Shown here piece after piece: positions 7,178-14,687 of a stretch of DNA of 40,597 bases. The stretch's first letter is position 1; every line of letters starts with the position of its first letter. Source of the DNA: Pseudomaricurvus hydrocarbonicus (GTDB lineage Bacteria > Pseudomonadota > Gammaproteobacteria > Pseudomonadales > Cellvibrionaceae); the NCBI RefSeq assembly GCF_011602365.1, contig NZ_JAAONZ010000028.1, forward strand, positions 1 to 40,597. The letters run 5' to 3'. The translations under genes were made by a program, and so were the position numbers. The notes beneath the pieces were generated by a model, which did not search any database, was not told where the DNA came from, and saw nothing but the letters and a program-made list of their open reading frames with translations.

Positions 7178-8380
7178 ATGCAGAACACTATATCCAAACG
7201 TCCGCTCGACGGGATCAACGTGATCAGCCTCGAGCACGCCATTGCGGCTCCCTTCTGTACTCGGCAACTGGCCGATCTCGGTGCCAACGTCATCAAGGTC
7301 GAGCGCCCGGGCAGCGGTGACTTCGCGCGGGGGTACGATCAGCGGGTACGGGGGCTGTCGTCCCATTTCGTCTGGACGAATAGGTCCAAGCAGAGCTTGA
7401 CGCTCGATCTGAAGTCGGATGACGCGAAGCCGGTGATGAATGCCCTGCTGGAGAGTGCCGATGTCCTGGTGCAGAACCTGGCGCCGGGTGCTGCAGCACG
7501 CCTTGGGCTCTCGTTCGAACAGTTGCACGACCGCTATCCACGACTGATCGTCTGCAATATTTCCGGCTATGGCGAGGGCGGACCCTACCAGGACAAGAAA
7601 GCCTACGATCTGTTGATCCAGAGCGAGTCAGGTTTTCTGTCGACCACTGGGTTGCCCGGTGCGGATGGTATGTCGAAGGCGGGCTGCTCCATCGCCGATA
7701 TATCCGCCGGTATGTATGCCTACACCAACGTGCTATCGGCGCTGATTCTCCGCCAGCAAACAGGGGTGGGCAGCGCCATCGATGTGTCGATGCTGGAAAG
7801 TCTAGTCGAGTGGATGGGCTATCCGATGTACTACGCCTTCGAGGGGGCCGAGCCGCCTCCGCGGGCTGGCGCGTCGCACGCTACCATCTATCCCTACGGC
7901 CCCTTCTTGGCAGGTGACAACCGTGCAGTCATGTTGGGGCTGCAGAACGAGCGCGAATGGCAGTCGTTCTGCAGCACCGTGCTGGAGCAGCCTGAACTGG
8001 CTGTAGATGAACGCTTCAGTGCCAACTACAAGCGCTCTGAGAACCGTGAAGAGCTGCGCGACCTGATTCACGCCGCGTTCAAATCACTGTCATCGGCGGA
8101 GGTTGCCGAGCGTCTCGATAAGGCCAAGATCGCCAACGCGCAGGTCAATGACATGCACGCGGTCTGGGCGCACCCGCAGCTCGAATCCCGTCAACGCTGG
8201 ACCCGCATCGACAGTCCCGCAGGCGAACTGCCAGCGCTGGCGCCGCCGGGGGTCAACAATGCTTATACCCCTCGGATGGATGCGGTTCCGGGGCTGGGCC
8301 AGCATACCGAGGAGATCCTCACCGGACTTGGCTACAGCGAACATGACATCGAGCAGTTGAGACGTGAATCCATTATCTGA
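7178..8380 (+). CDS. ict: Class III CoA-transferase, likely itaconate CoA-transferase
   Basis: A CaiB/BaiF (class III) CoA-transferase of 400 residues. The chosen start is ATG 7178, with AAAGGTGG eight nt upstream; a TTG three nt earlier is less likely. Family marks are the N-terminal LDGINVISLEHAIAAPFCTRQLADLGANVIKVE region (about 9-42) and the catalytic Asp, probably D174 in SIADISAGMYAY. The reaction would be transfer of CoA from succinyl-CoA to itaconate or mesaconate, the entry step of the pathway whose hydratase and lyase genes flank it. Class III transferases share folds across substrates, so the named substrate rests on operon context. Confidence 0.8.
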   Translation: MQNTISKRPLDGINVISLEHAIAAPFCTRQLADLGANVIKVERPGSGDFARGYDQRVRGLSSHFVWTNRSKQSLTLDLKSDDAKPVMNALLESADVLVQNLAPGAAARLGLSFEQLHDRYPRLIVCNISGYGEGGPYQDKKAYDLLIQSESGFLSTTGLPGADGMSKAGCSIADISAGMYAYTNVLSALILRQQTGVGSAIDVSMLESLVEWMGYPMYYAFEGAEPPPRAGASHATIYPYGPFLAGDNRAVMLGLQNEREWQSFCSTVLEQPELAVDERFSANYKRSENREELRDLIHAAFKSLSSAEVAERLDKAKIANAQVNDMHAVWAHPQLESRQRWTRIDSPAGELPALAPPGVNNAYTPRMDAVPGLGQHTEEILTGLGYSEHDIEQLRRESII

Positions 8381-8394
8381 AGGTGATCAAAGTA

Positions 8395-9222
8395 ATGACA
8401 GTATTCCAGAAAACACGATCGGTTCTGTTCGTGCCGGCATCTCGACCCGAGCGCTTCGGCAAAGCGCTTGCAAGCGGTGCCGATGTGGTCGTCATCGACC
8501 TTGAAGATGCGGTCGCAGCAGCTGAGAAAGATGCAGCGAGAGAGTCGCTGAGAGCGTACCTCGAAGCCAATCCTGACTTGGCGGTGCTGGTGCGCATCAA
8601 TGCCTCCGGCACTCAGGAGTTCGTTCAGGATTTGGAACTCTGCCGCCAGCAGCGCGGCGTTGCCGCGATCATGGTCGCGAAAGCGCAGAGCGTGGAAGCG
8701 TTGCAACTGGCTGCCGCCACCGGCAAGCCGATCTGGCCGCTGCTGGAAACCGCTCTTGGTATCACTGAGCTGGCGAACATGGCCAAGGTGAAAGGGGTGG
8801 AGCGCTTCTGCTTCGGAGCCCTGGATATGGGCGTGGATCTGGGCCTCAAGCCCGACACCGCTGGTGCCCAGCTAATGCTGGACCGGGTGCGCGTCGATCT
8901 GGTGCTGTACTCCACGGTTGCGGGTCTCCAGGCACCGATCGAAACCGTTTACCCTTCGATCGATGATGAGGCGACAGTGGAGCGGATCGCGCGACAGGCC
9001 AGCGAGATGGGCTTCTCCGGCATGCTCTGTATCCACCCACAGCAACTGGTACCGATACACAGAGGTTTCAGTCCTGATGTCACTGATCTCGATTGGGCGC
9101 GGCGTGTGCTTGCCGCTGCAGAAAGTGGCGAGGGGGTGTTCAAGTTCGACGGCAAGATGGTGGATGCCCCTGTCATTCAGCGGGCGCGCCTGATCGTGAG
9201 TCAGGCGGGCGATGAGTATTGA
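8395..9222 (+). CDS. ccl: (S)-citramalyl-CoA lyase (CitE/HpcH-HpaI fold)
   Basis: A 275-residue CitE-like TIM-barrel lyase. ATG 8395 is preferred over GTG 8383 because AAGGTGA sits eight nt before it. Signature residues are R68 in VLVRINA, E118 in PLLETA and D144 in GALDMGVDLG, which form the Mg/CoA-ester site of the family. The reaction would be cleavage of (S)-citramalyl-CoA to acetyl-CoA and pyruvate, completing itaconate breakdown. It starts 14 nt after the CoA-transferase, so the two are almost certainly co-translated. A malyl-CoA or other 3-hydroxyacyl-CoA substrate is the main alternative. Confidence 0.82.
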   Translation: MTVFQKTRSVLFVPASRPERFGKALASGADVVVIDLEDAVAAAEKDAARESLRAYLEANPDLAVLVRINASGTQEFVQDLELCRQQRGVAAIMVAKAQSVEALQLAAATGKPIWPLLETALGITELANMAKVKGVERFCFGALDMGVDLGLKPDTAGAQLMLDRVRVDLVLYSTVAGLQAPIETVYPSIDDEATVERIARQASEMGFSGMLCIHPQQLVPIHRGFSPDVTDLDWARRVLAAAESGEGVFKFDGKMVDAPVIQRARLIVSQAGDEY

Positions 9223-9259
9223 CCGAAATAAAATTAAAGAGTGGTTAGAGCCTCTATGA

Positions 9260-9502
9260 AGCCGTCGTGCGCGATGGCGATATACAGAGCACTTTGCATC
9301 ACCCAGCACGTGCATCCGTACTCGGCCTATCGGAACACAATTCCGATTGAACGGTAGGGCGCCTATCCAGGCCGAGGAATGGCTCACTTCAATGAGTCGT
9401 ACGAATACATTGACCGTGGTGGAGCGGATTCCTCATCCCTGGATGAACATATGCGCCCTAAGGTGGCGCATATGTTCGCTATCTCAAGCTGCCCGGTCGA
9501 CG
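9260..9502 (+). pseudogene. Possible decayed gene in the 9223-9777 gap
   Basis: The 555-nt gap between the itaconate operon and the HpaB gene contains an 81-codon open frame without an early start codon. It reads YTEHFASPSTCIRTRPIG and then LNGRAPIQAEEWLTSMSRTN. The composition looks protein-like and may be the relic of a serine-hydrolase-type gene, but I cannot name the family with confidence. It overlaps the 9445-9477 hairpin. The rest of the gap is HpaB leader sequence. Confidence 0.2.
9445..9477. terminator. Strong 13-bp hairpin after the itaconate operon
   Basis: The arms GAACATATGCGCC (9445-9457) and GGCGCATATGTTC (9465-9477) are perfect, with a 7-nt loop. There is no T-run after it, so it may stop RNA decay or act with Rho rather than terminate alone. 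A second dyad (CAAGCTGCC 9485-9493, GGCAGCTTG 9515-9523) follows. Confidence 0.45.
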
Positions 9503-9777
9503 TAGGTGCCATTCGGCAGCTTGGGTAAGGCGATCTTTGTCATTTGGGAAAAGGTCTTAGTCCAACTCAAGGATTCTTAAGTTTGATTTATCTGAATATC
9601 ATCTACCCATCGAAGTAGCTACTGTAGAGCGTGCAAAAGAACGGCAATCCAATGGCAGGGTCATTCTGGAGTGTCTGCTACTGCAATTTGCGGTCATGGT
9701 TCGGTTTTCAATTCATATTTTCTGATCAACGAAACCTGAAGTTAAGGTTAAACGTTTCAAATGCAGGAGTATTACCC

Positions 9778-11298
9778 ATGGAACAGAACACTAACAATAA
9801 TCCCACCACCTTGAGTGGAATCCAAAACGGCGTGCGCAATGGCGCCGAGTATATCGCCTCTCTGCAAGACGGTCGCTCCGTTTGGATTGATGGTGAGCGT
9901 ATCGACGATGTGACCACCGATCCCCGTTTTTGTGGTGCGGTTCAGTCGATTGCCGATTTGTACGACATCCAGTGCAATCCGGCTAATGAAGAAAAAATGA
10001 CGTTTATATCACCAACTTCTGGTAAGCGTGTGGGACGTTCATTCATGTTGCCACGTAACGCTGACGATCTGCGTTTGCGCCGGGAAATGATGAAAACCTG
10101 GATGGACGCCGTCGGTGGCATGATGGGCCGTACACCAGACTTTTTGAACGTGATGGTGAGCGCCCATGCTTCTGCCTACGAGTTGTTTTCCGTTGGTGGT
10201 GAGCAGTTTGGTGAAAACATTCTGAACTACTATGAATACATTCGGGACAACGATCTGGCATTAACGCACTCGCTAGTGTCTCCCGATATTGACAAGCGTT
10301 TGCCCATGTATGAACAGCCTGGCGATATGGTTATGCGCGTTGTGCGTGAAACCGATGAAGGTATTTATGTATCTGGAGCGCGCTCAGTGGCTACCCTCGG
10401 CCCTCTGGCTAACGAAGTCCTGATCATGCCCGCAGCCGCTAAGTTCCCTCTGGTTGAAGATGCTGAAGATTTTGCGGTTGGTTTTGCTTGCCCGCTGGAC
10501 ATCCCTGGATTGAAGATGATCTGCCGCCCCAGTTTCCCCACCAAAGGTGGCTTTGCCAACGATCCGCTGTCTTCACGAATGGACGAAATGGATGCCGTAC
10601 TGTGGTTTGAGGAAGCGTTCATCCCGTGGGAGCGCGTCTTTATCTATCGCGACATCAAAGCGGTGCAGTCGGTGATTAAGTCACCTTCTGGCCCACACGG
10701 TTCTCATCAGTCGGGCACTCGCTCACTGGCCAAGATGGAGTTCCTACTGGGTATTGCTTACAACCTGGTGGAAATTAACCACAGTCGTTTCCCTAATGTG
10801 ATGGTACAGCTGTCCGAGTTGGTAGCTTTTGTGGAAACGCTGCGCGCCTTGATCCGCGTGTCTGAGGTCGACTGCATCAAAGGGCCGGGTGATACCGTAG
10901 TACCTTATGAGCAGCCGTTGAATGTCATTCGTGCCCAGTATCCGGCTATGCATGCTCGCGCGTTGGAAATTTTGCAGTTCTTGGGTGCAGGCAATGTGGT
11001 TGTTGCTCCAAGCGTTGAAGATCTGAACAGTGAAAACGGCACAGAAATTAAACGCTACTGCGCGGGCGCTGATATTCCCGCAGAGCGCAAGATGCAGATG
11101 CTGCGTTTAGCTTGGGATGCCTCGTGTTCTTCCTTTGCCGGTCGTCAAAATTTGTATGAGAAGTTTTTCTCCGGCGATCCATGGCGCAACGCACAAATGC
11201 GTGGTGAGCGTTACCCAGGAGCTCGCGAAGCACAAGATCGTGTATGGGCGTTCCTGGATCGCAATGCTGAGTGGGATGAGAAAATCAACGGAAAGTAA
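9778..11298 (+). CDS. HpaB-family FADH2-dependent aromatic monooxygenase
   Basis: A 506-residue oxygenase of the 4-hydroxyphenylacetate 3-hydroxylase (HpaB) family, from ATG 9778 with GCAGGAG upstream. The upstream 49 in-frame codons are not protein-like for this family. Recognisable segments are NDLALTHSLVSPDIDKR, DEGIYVSGARSVATLGPLANE (the FAD-side strand region) and the C-terminal helical domain. The family hydroxylates phenols ortho to the OH using FADH2 supplied by a separate reductase; halophenol and phenol monooxygenases and 4-hydroxybutyryl-CoA dehydratase are relatives. The candidate reductase is at 13071, and a ring-cleaving dioxygenase lies two genes downstream. This supports a phenol-to-catechol step; the actual phenol is unknown. 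Confidence 0.88.
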   Translation: MEQNTNNNPTTLSGIQNGVRNGAEYIASLQDGRSVWIDGERIDDVTTDPRFCGAVQSIADLYDIQCNPANEEKMTFISPTSGKRVGRSFMLPRNADDLRLRREMMKTWMDAVGGMMGRTPDFLNVMVSAHASAYELFSVGGEQFGENILNYYEYIRDNDLALTHSLVSPDIDKRLPMYEQPGDMVMRVVRETDEGIYVSGARSVATLGPLANEVLIMPAAAKFPLVEDAEDFAVGFACPLDIPGLKMICRPSFPTKGGFANDPLSSRMDEMDAVLWFEEAFIPWERVFIYRDIKAVQSVIKSPSGPHGSHQSGTRSLAKMEFLLGIAYNLVEINHSRFPNVMVQLSELVAFVETLRALIRVSEVDCIKGPGDTVVPYEQPLNVIRAQYPAMHARALEILQFLGAGNVVVAPSVEDLNSENGTEIKRYCAGADIPAERKMQMLRLAWDASCSSFAGRQNLYEKFFSGDPWRNAQMRGERYPGAREAQDRVWAFLDRNAEWDEKINGK

Positions 11299-11303
11299 TC
11301 GAT

Positions 11304-11330
11304 AGTGGCCGTGGCAAGGTCACGGCCACT
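11304..11330 (+). other. 10-bp intercistronic hairpin
   Basis: The arms AGTGGCCGTG (11304-11313) and CACGGCCACT (11321-11330) are perfect, with a 7-nt loop. The hairpin lies between the monooxygenase and the next gene and is not followed by a T-run. It could stabilise the upstream message or partly reduce downstream expression. Confidence 0.5.
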
Positions 11331-11360
11331 GCAATTTAATAATAATGTGCGGAGTACAGT

Positions 11361-11897
11361 ATGCCTCGTATCCAACTTCCAACACCAGATGAAGCCCCAG
11401 AAGCTTTTGAATTACTTCGGGCAAAGCGCGGTCACGCGCCGACGGCACAAGTGTTTCGGATGCTGGCCATTTGTCCGGATATTCTCGAAGCGTTTATTCC
11501 CATGGCCGACGCTGTTCGCCAGGGCTGTGGCATTGATCCCAAGCTGCGTGAAATGGCCATCGTGATGGCGTGTCAAACCATGGGTTCCAGCTATGAGCAT
11601 GATCCGCATTGGAATCGGGCCATTAAAGAAGGTGTGCCCAAAGAAAAAATGCTAGCGCTTTGGGATTTTGAAAAAAGCGAGCTTTTTTCTGAATTAGAAA
11701 AAGCTGTTCTGCGTCTCTCGCGGGATGCGACTCGTGCACCAGCGCAAGTCAGTAACGAGGTATGGGAAGCTGTTCATCGTGAACTTGGCTCCCAGCAGAG
11801 TGTGGCGCTGCTGTTCAGTATTGGTTGGTACAACATGACCGGTCGCTTGACTGGTCCTCTGGAATTAAGCAACGAAGACGATTTTACCCGGCTATAA
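11361..11897 (+). CDS. Carboxymuconolactone-decarboxylase-like (AhpD-fold) protein
   Basis: This 178-residue all-helical AhpD/CMD-family protein starts at ATG 11361 with CGGAG six nt upstream. The signature helix reads IVMACQTMGSSYEHDPHWNRAI. The CxxC pair of peroxidase-type AhpD is absent, and the E79-H80 ... H83 pattern matches the decarboxylase-like branch (commonly YExxxH). Function is uncertain. Members decarboxylate carboxymuconolactone, and many uncharacterised ones accompany aromatic catabolic genes. It sits 40 nt upstream of the extradiol dioxygenase, in an apparent monooxygenase-CMD-dioxygenase operon. Confidence 0.82.
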   Translation: MPRIQLPTPDEAPEAFELLRAKRGHAPTAQVFRMLAICPDILEAFIPMADAVRQGCGIDPKLREMAIVMACQTMGSSYEHDPHWNRAIKEGVPKEKMLALWDFEKSELFSELEKAVLRLSRDATRAPAQVSNEVWEAVHRELGSQQSVALLFSIGWYNMTGRLTGPLELSNEDDFTRL

Positions 11898-11937
11898 CCG
11901 ATTAAAACCGCCTAAAAAACACAATAGGAGCCTTAAC

Positions 11938-12963
11938 ATGCCATTACCCAAGCCGGTCTATTACCCCCCATTTAATATTACCCGTTCTAGTCATTCCATC
12001 ATTACCTCGCGCGACCTGGAAGCAAGCCTCGACTTCTATGAGCAGGTCATAGGTTTGGTATTGACCGAGCGCGATGCGGATACCTTATATTTCCGCGGTC
12101 TGGAAGAGGTGTGTCATCACAGTTTAGTGGTGAAACGCCACACCGGTGAGCATCAGGCGGAAGCGATTGGCTTCCGAGTTTACACGGAAGAAGAACTGGA
12201 TAAGGCCGAGCATTTCTACCGCTCAAAAGGCTTACCAGCAAGCTGGATTGAAGTACCGTACCAGGGACGTACTTTGTTGGTTAACGACCCAACCGGAACT
12301 CCCGTACAGCTGTGCGCCACCATGCCGACCGAACCGCGTATGTACACTAACTTCCAGGACTTTAAGGGCGGCGCGGCGATGCGCTTCGACCACTGGCAGA
12401 TTCAGACGCCCAATGTGCAGGAGCAAACCGATTTCTACGCCGAGATGGGCTTCCGTGTTTCCGAATATATGGTTGTCGGCGATAAGCTGATGACGACCTT
12501 TATGTTCCGTAAACCCGGTACTCAGGATATCGTTTTCCTGGAAAACCCTGGCCCACGTTTACACCACTTTGCCTACTCAGTTTCCGATAATAACTCCTTG
12601 ATTCGTGCCTGTGATATTGCCGGTATTCTCGGTATGGGTGATGTGGTAGAACGCGGCCCAGGTCGTCATGGTCCAGCAGGCGTGATGTTCGTTTATTTCC
12701 GTGACCCCGATGGCCACCGTGTCGAGCTGTTCTGTGACCATTACTTCCTGATCGATATTGAAGTCGAGCCGGTTGAGTGGGATATGACAAAACCTGGCTT
12801 GTCGATTCGCTGGGGTCTGCCAGCGCAGGAGTGCTGGTACAACGAGACCACTGCATTCAGCGGCATTGAGACGAAGCAGCTGGATTATGAGCGTGGTCCA
12901 TTGTCTACGCTTGAGACCTATTTGGCCGAGAAGGCGAAAGCGAGAGCCGCCAAAGCCCAGTAA
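11938..12963 (+). CDS. Type I extradiol dioxygenase, homoprotocatechuate-2,3-dioxygenase-like
   Basis: A 341-residue two-module VOC dioxygenase, from ATG 11938 with TAGGAGCC upstream. The C-terminal module closely resembles Brevibacterium homoprotocatechuate 2,3-dioxygenase (PRLHH, VERGPGRHG, RDPDGHRVELF). The iron ligands are intact: H152, H210 and E263, with spacing close to the known enzyme. Y253, H244 and R239 also match its active-site Tyr257, His248 and Arg243 (numbering from memory). The acid-base residue His200 aligns without gaps to Q196, Asn157 to Q154 and Trp192 to F188. So the ring-opening scaffold and iron site are kept but the catalytic surroundings differ. Extradiol cleavage of a catechol is the default call; a modified reaction or substrate is possible. 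Confidence 0.85.
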   Translation: MPLPKPVYYPPFNITRSSHSIITSRDLEASLDFYEQVIGLVLTERDADTLYFRGLEEVCHHSLVVKRHTGEHQAEAIGFRVYTEEELDKAEHFYRSKGLPASWIEVPYQGRTLLVNDPTGTPVQLCATMPTEPRMYTNFQDFKGGAAMRFDHWQIQTPNVQEQTDFYAEMGFRVSEYMVVGDKLMTTFMFRKPGTQDIVFLENPGPRLHHFAYSVSDNNSLIRACDIAGILGMGDVVERGPGRHGPAGVMFVYFRDPDGHRVELFCDHYFLIDIEVEPVEWDMTKPGLSIRWGLPAQECWYNETTAFSGIETKQLDYERGPLSTLETYLAEKAKARAAKAQ

Positions 12964-12975
12964 TGGGACTGGTAG

Positions 12976-13006
12976 AAGGAGTCACTGTGGTGACTCCTTT
13001 ATTATC
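12976..13006 (+). terminator. Rho-independent terminator after the dioxygenase
   Basis: A perfect 10-bp stem, AAGGAGTCAC (12976-12985) and GTGACTCCTT (12990-12999), has a TGTG loop and is followed by TTATTAT. It lies 13 nt after the dioxygenase stop, so the monooxygenase operon probably ends here and the reductase gene has its own promoter. Confidence 0.7.
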
Positions 13007-13070
13007 GATACTCACCTCTGTGCCGAGTTTCACCGACCTATATTTATGAGAGATAGTTGAGACATATACT

Positions 13071-14045
13071 ATGACGACCCAGACATCTACCCAAGCAGCG
13101 CCTTTCGAAAACGGTCCACGTTTTGATGGCCGTGCGCTGCGCAATGCCTTCGGTTCATTCGCCACCGGCGTGACGATTGTTACAACCGCGGGATCCGACG
13201 GTGCCGATATCGGTTTAACCGCCAACAGTTTCTCCTCCGTGTCACTGGATCCTCCGATGGTGCTGTGGAGCCTGGCAAAGACATCTATGAATATGGAGGC
13301 ATTCTGCCAAAGCGAGTATTTCGCTGTGCATATTCTCTCAGCCGATCAAGAAGATCTTTCAACGCGCTTTGCAAGCAAGGTTGAGGATCGGTTTTCAGGC
13401 CTGGCGCTTGATCGCGGACCAGACGGTATTCCGATGTTGCAAGAGTGCATGGCCCGCTTTGCCTGTAAGGTCGCGTATCAATATGAGGGTGGGGATCACG
13501 TTATCTTTGTTGGAGAAATTGTTGATTTCAACCACTCTGCCCAAAAACCGCTGCTGTTCCATGGTGGACGATATGGCATGCTGCTGCCCAAGCAAATCGA
13601 TACGTCGGAAGACGTGTCTAGCAACCTGTCGTCTGATGATTTGCTGTATCAGGTATCGAATGCCTACTTCCGGACACGTCACTCCGTGATTAATGAGCTT
13701 AATCGTCATAACTGGACAGCAGAGGAGTATGCCGTTCTAAGCATCATCGCCCGTGAGGATGGGTTGTGTATGCCTGAGATTGTAGCACGCAGCGAAGAAG
13801 TCCGAGGCCAGGCGATTTCCGCCACCATCGTTCAGTCACTTATCGCACGAGGGTTGTTGTGCGAAGACGAATCAAGCGATGGTAAAACAGGGTTCAAGTT
13901 GACCTTCGAAGGTAAAATTGCCGTTATGGAACTTATCTCAATACGGAAGGCGAGCGAAGCCGCTGTTCAAAGTGGTTTGGACCCGAGTGAAGTACAACTG
14001 CTGAAACATCTGTTGGCTCGACTCGAATATTCGCCTGCACAATGA
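13071..14045 (+). CDS. Flavin reductase with C-terminal MarR-like domain
   Basis: A 324-residue fusion. Residues about 20-175 form a flavin-reductase domain (FGSFATGVTIVTTAG, GLTANSFSSVSLDPPMVLWSL, GDHVIFVGEIVDF). Residues about 185-315 form a winged-helix MarR-like domain (WTAEEYAVLSIIAREDGLCMPEIV, then GLLCEDESSDGKTGFKLT). The same architecture is known in the C1 reductase of Acinetobacter 4-hydroxyphenylacetate hydroxylase, where the tail binds the aromatic substrate and relieves autoinhibition. By analogy this protein supplies reduced flavin to the HpaB-type enzyme when substrate is present. The start at ATG 13071 has only a weak ribosome-binding site. DNA binding by the tail is not excluded. 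Confidence 0.88.
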   Translation: MTTQTSTQAAPFENGPRFDGRALRNAFGSFATGVTIVTTAGSDGADIGLTANSFSSVSLDPPMVLWSLAKTSMNMEAFCQSEYFAVHILSADQEDLSTRFASKVEDRFSGLALDRGPDGIPMLQECMARFACKVAYQYEGGDHVIFVGEIVDFNHSAQKPLLFHGGRYGMLLPKQIDTSEDVSSNLSSDDLLYQVSNAYFRTRHSVINELNRHNWTAEEYAVLSIIAREDGLCMPEIVARSEEVRGQAISATIVQSLIARGLLCEDESSDGKTGFKLTFEGKIAVMELISIRKASEAAVQSGLDPSEVQLLKHLLARLEYSPAQ

Positions 14046-14238
14046 CATCAATGTAAGCGTCCAGACTGTCGTGGTTTAATTTGAATGGACGTCTACACGA
14101 TTTTCCGGATCAGATCGATTGTACCATTTGGTAACAAAGAGTAAGACAGAACGCGTATTCCGCTACGAACCGTTTCACTGCTTATGCTTGGAGTTGTTAG
14201 GAGATTGATCGCCCGCACGTTACCGGTTGATATAACTT

Positions 14239-14340
14239 CCCCATCAGCTACTTAGCTATGGGGCAGCAGGATTTTTCATTTCCCGTGCACTGGGAGGGCT
14301 GGATATACTCCGTTCTACACAGATGAGTAATTCAGATTAG
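14239..14340 (+). promoter_or_regulatory. Conserved promoter element, copy B
   Basis: The right half-site GCAGC (14263-14267) is in register with the other copies, and GGATTTTTCATTTCCC follows. Then come 19 nt and TATACT (14304-14309), CACAGA (14318-14323) and AATTCAG. The left half is degraded, but another dyad, CCCCAT (14239-14244) with ATGGGG (14258-14263), overlaps it. The next major gene is FAH at 14684, which gives a leader of roughly 360 nt. The rest of the 14046-14683 gap holds the hairpin at 14381 and a small ORF at 14523; 14046-14238 shows nothing clear. Confidence 0.65.
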
Positions 14341-14380
14341 CCTCCACAACGAATCCAGGCTCAAGAATGTTTATGTAGGT

Positions 14381-14438
14381 CCCCCAAAGTGAGGTCAGTG
14401 TATGGCCGCAATGGCTTTGGGGGCGAGAGTGATTTTTT
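14381..14438 (+). promoter_or_regulatory. Leader hairpin upstream of the FAH operon
   Basis: CCCCCAAAG (14381-14389) pairs with CTTTGGGGG (14415-14423), followed nine nt later by six T (14433-14438). It lies in the transcribed leader predicted from element B. It could be an attenuator or an inefficient terminator, but the gap before the T-run and the 25-nt loop argue against a standard terminator. Confidence 0.35.
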
Positions 14439-14522
14439 CAATCTGCGTAAAAACCTTGTGTATCGAATGCTATAAGCTGTTGATTAAAGCAATAAACAAT
14501 TGAGGCCCGTAAAGCATAACCC

Positions 14523-14687
14523 ATGAAGAGCAACGTAAAGAACCAATCGACGGCCTTGTGTGAAACAAAAATCCGCATGGGACTGGACCATCTGATACTC
14601 GAATACATGCTGCATGGTTTCCAGCGTGGCTACATGTTCGTGGCAATAGCCCTCGAAGCCTACTCGCTGGGAAGAAGAGGCGCATGA
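14523..14687 (+). CDS. Possible small ORF overlapping the FAH start (ATGA)
   Basis: A 54-codon frame from ATG 14523 ends in TGA at 14685-14687, sharing ATGA with the FAH start at 14684. That is the arrangement of translational coupling. The product has an amphipathic middle (LDHLILEYMLHGFQRGYMF) and a basic end (LGRRGA). No family is recognised and the ribosome-binding site is poor (GAGG about 20 nt upstream). It may be a leader peptide, a gene remnant or chance. Confidence 0.3.
   Translation: MKSNVKNQSTALCETKIRMGLDHLILEYMLHGFQRGYMFVAIALEAYSLGRRGA

Noticed and set aside
9515-9545. Possible fifth copy of the promoter element (GGCAGC ... TTTGTCATTT)
   Set aside because: Only TTTGTCATTT and a GCAGC half-site are present, with wrong spacing, GGG instead of CCC, and no TATACT 19 nt downstream. 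It is too weak to count without a scoring model.
9631-9777. Upstream start for the HpaB-family monooxygenase
   Set aside because: No ribosome-binding site precedes 9631, and the extra 49 residues do not resemble the family; ATG 9778 has GCAGGAG at proper spacing.
14381-14438. Rho-independent terminator upstream of FAH
   Set aside because: The stem is good, but the loop is 25 nt and the T-run is nine nt away, so it is described as a leader hairpin rather than a terminator.
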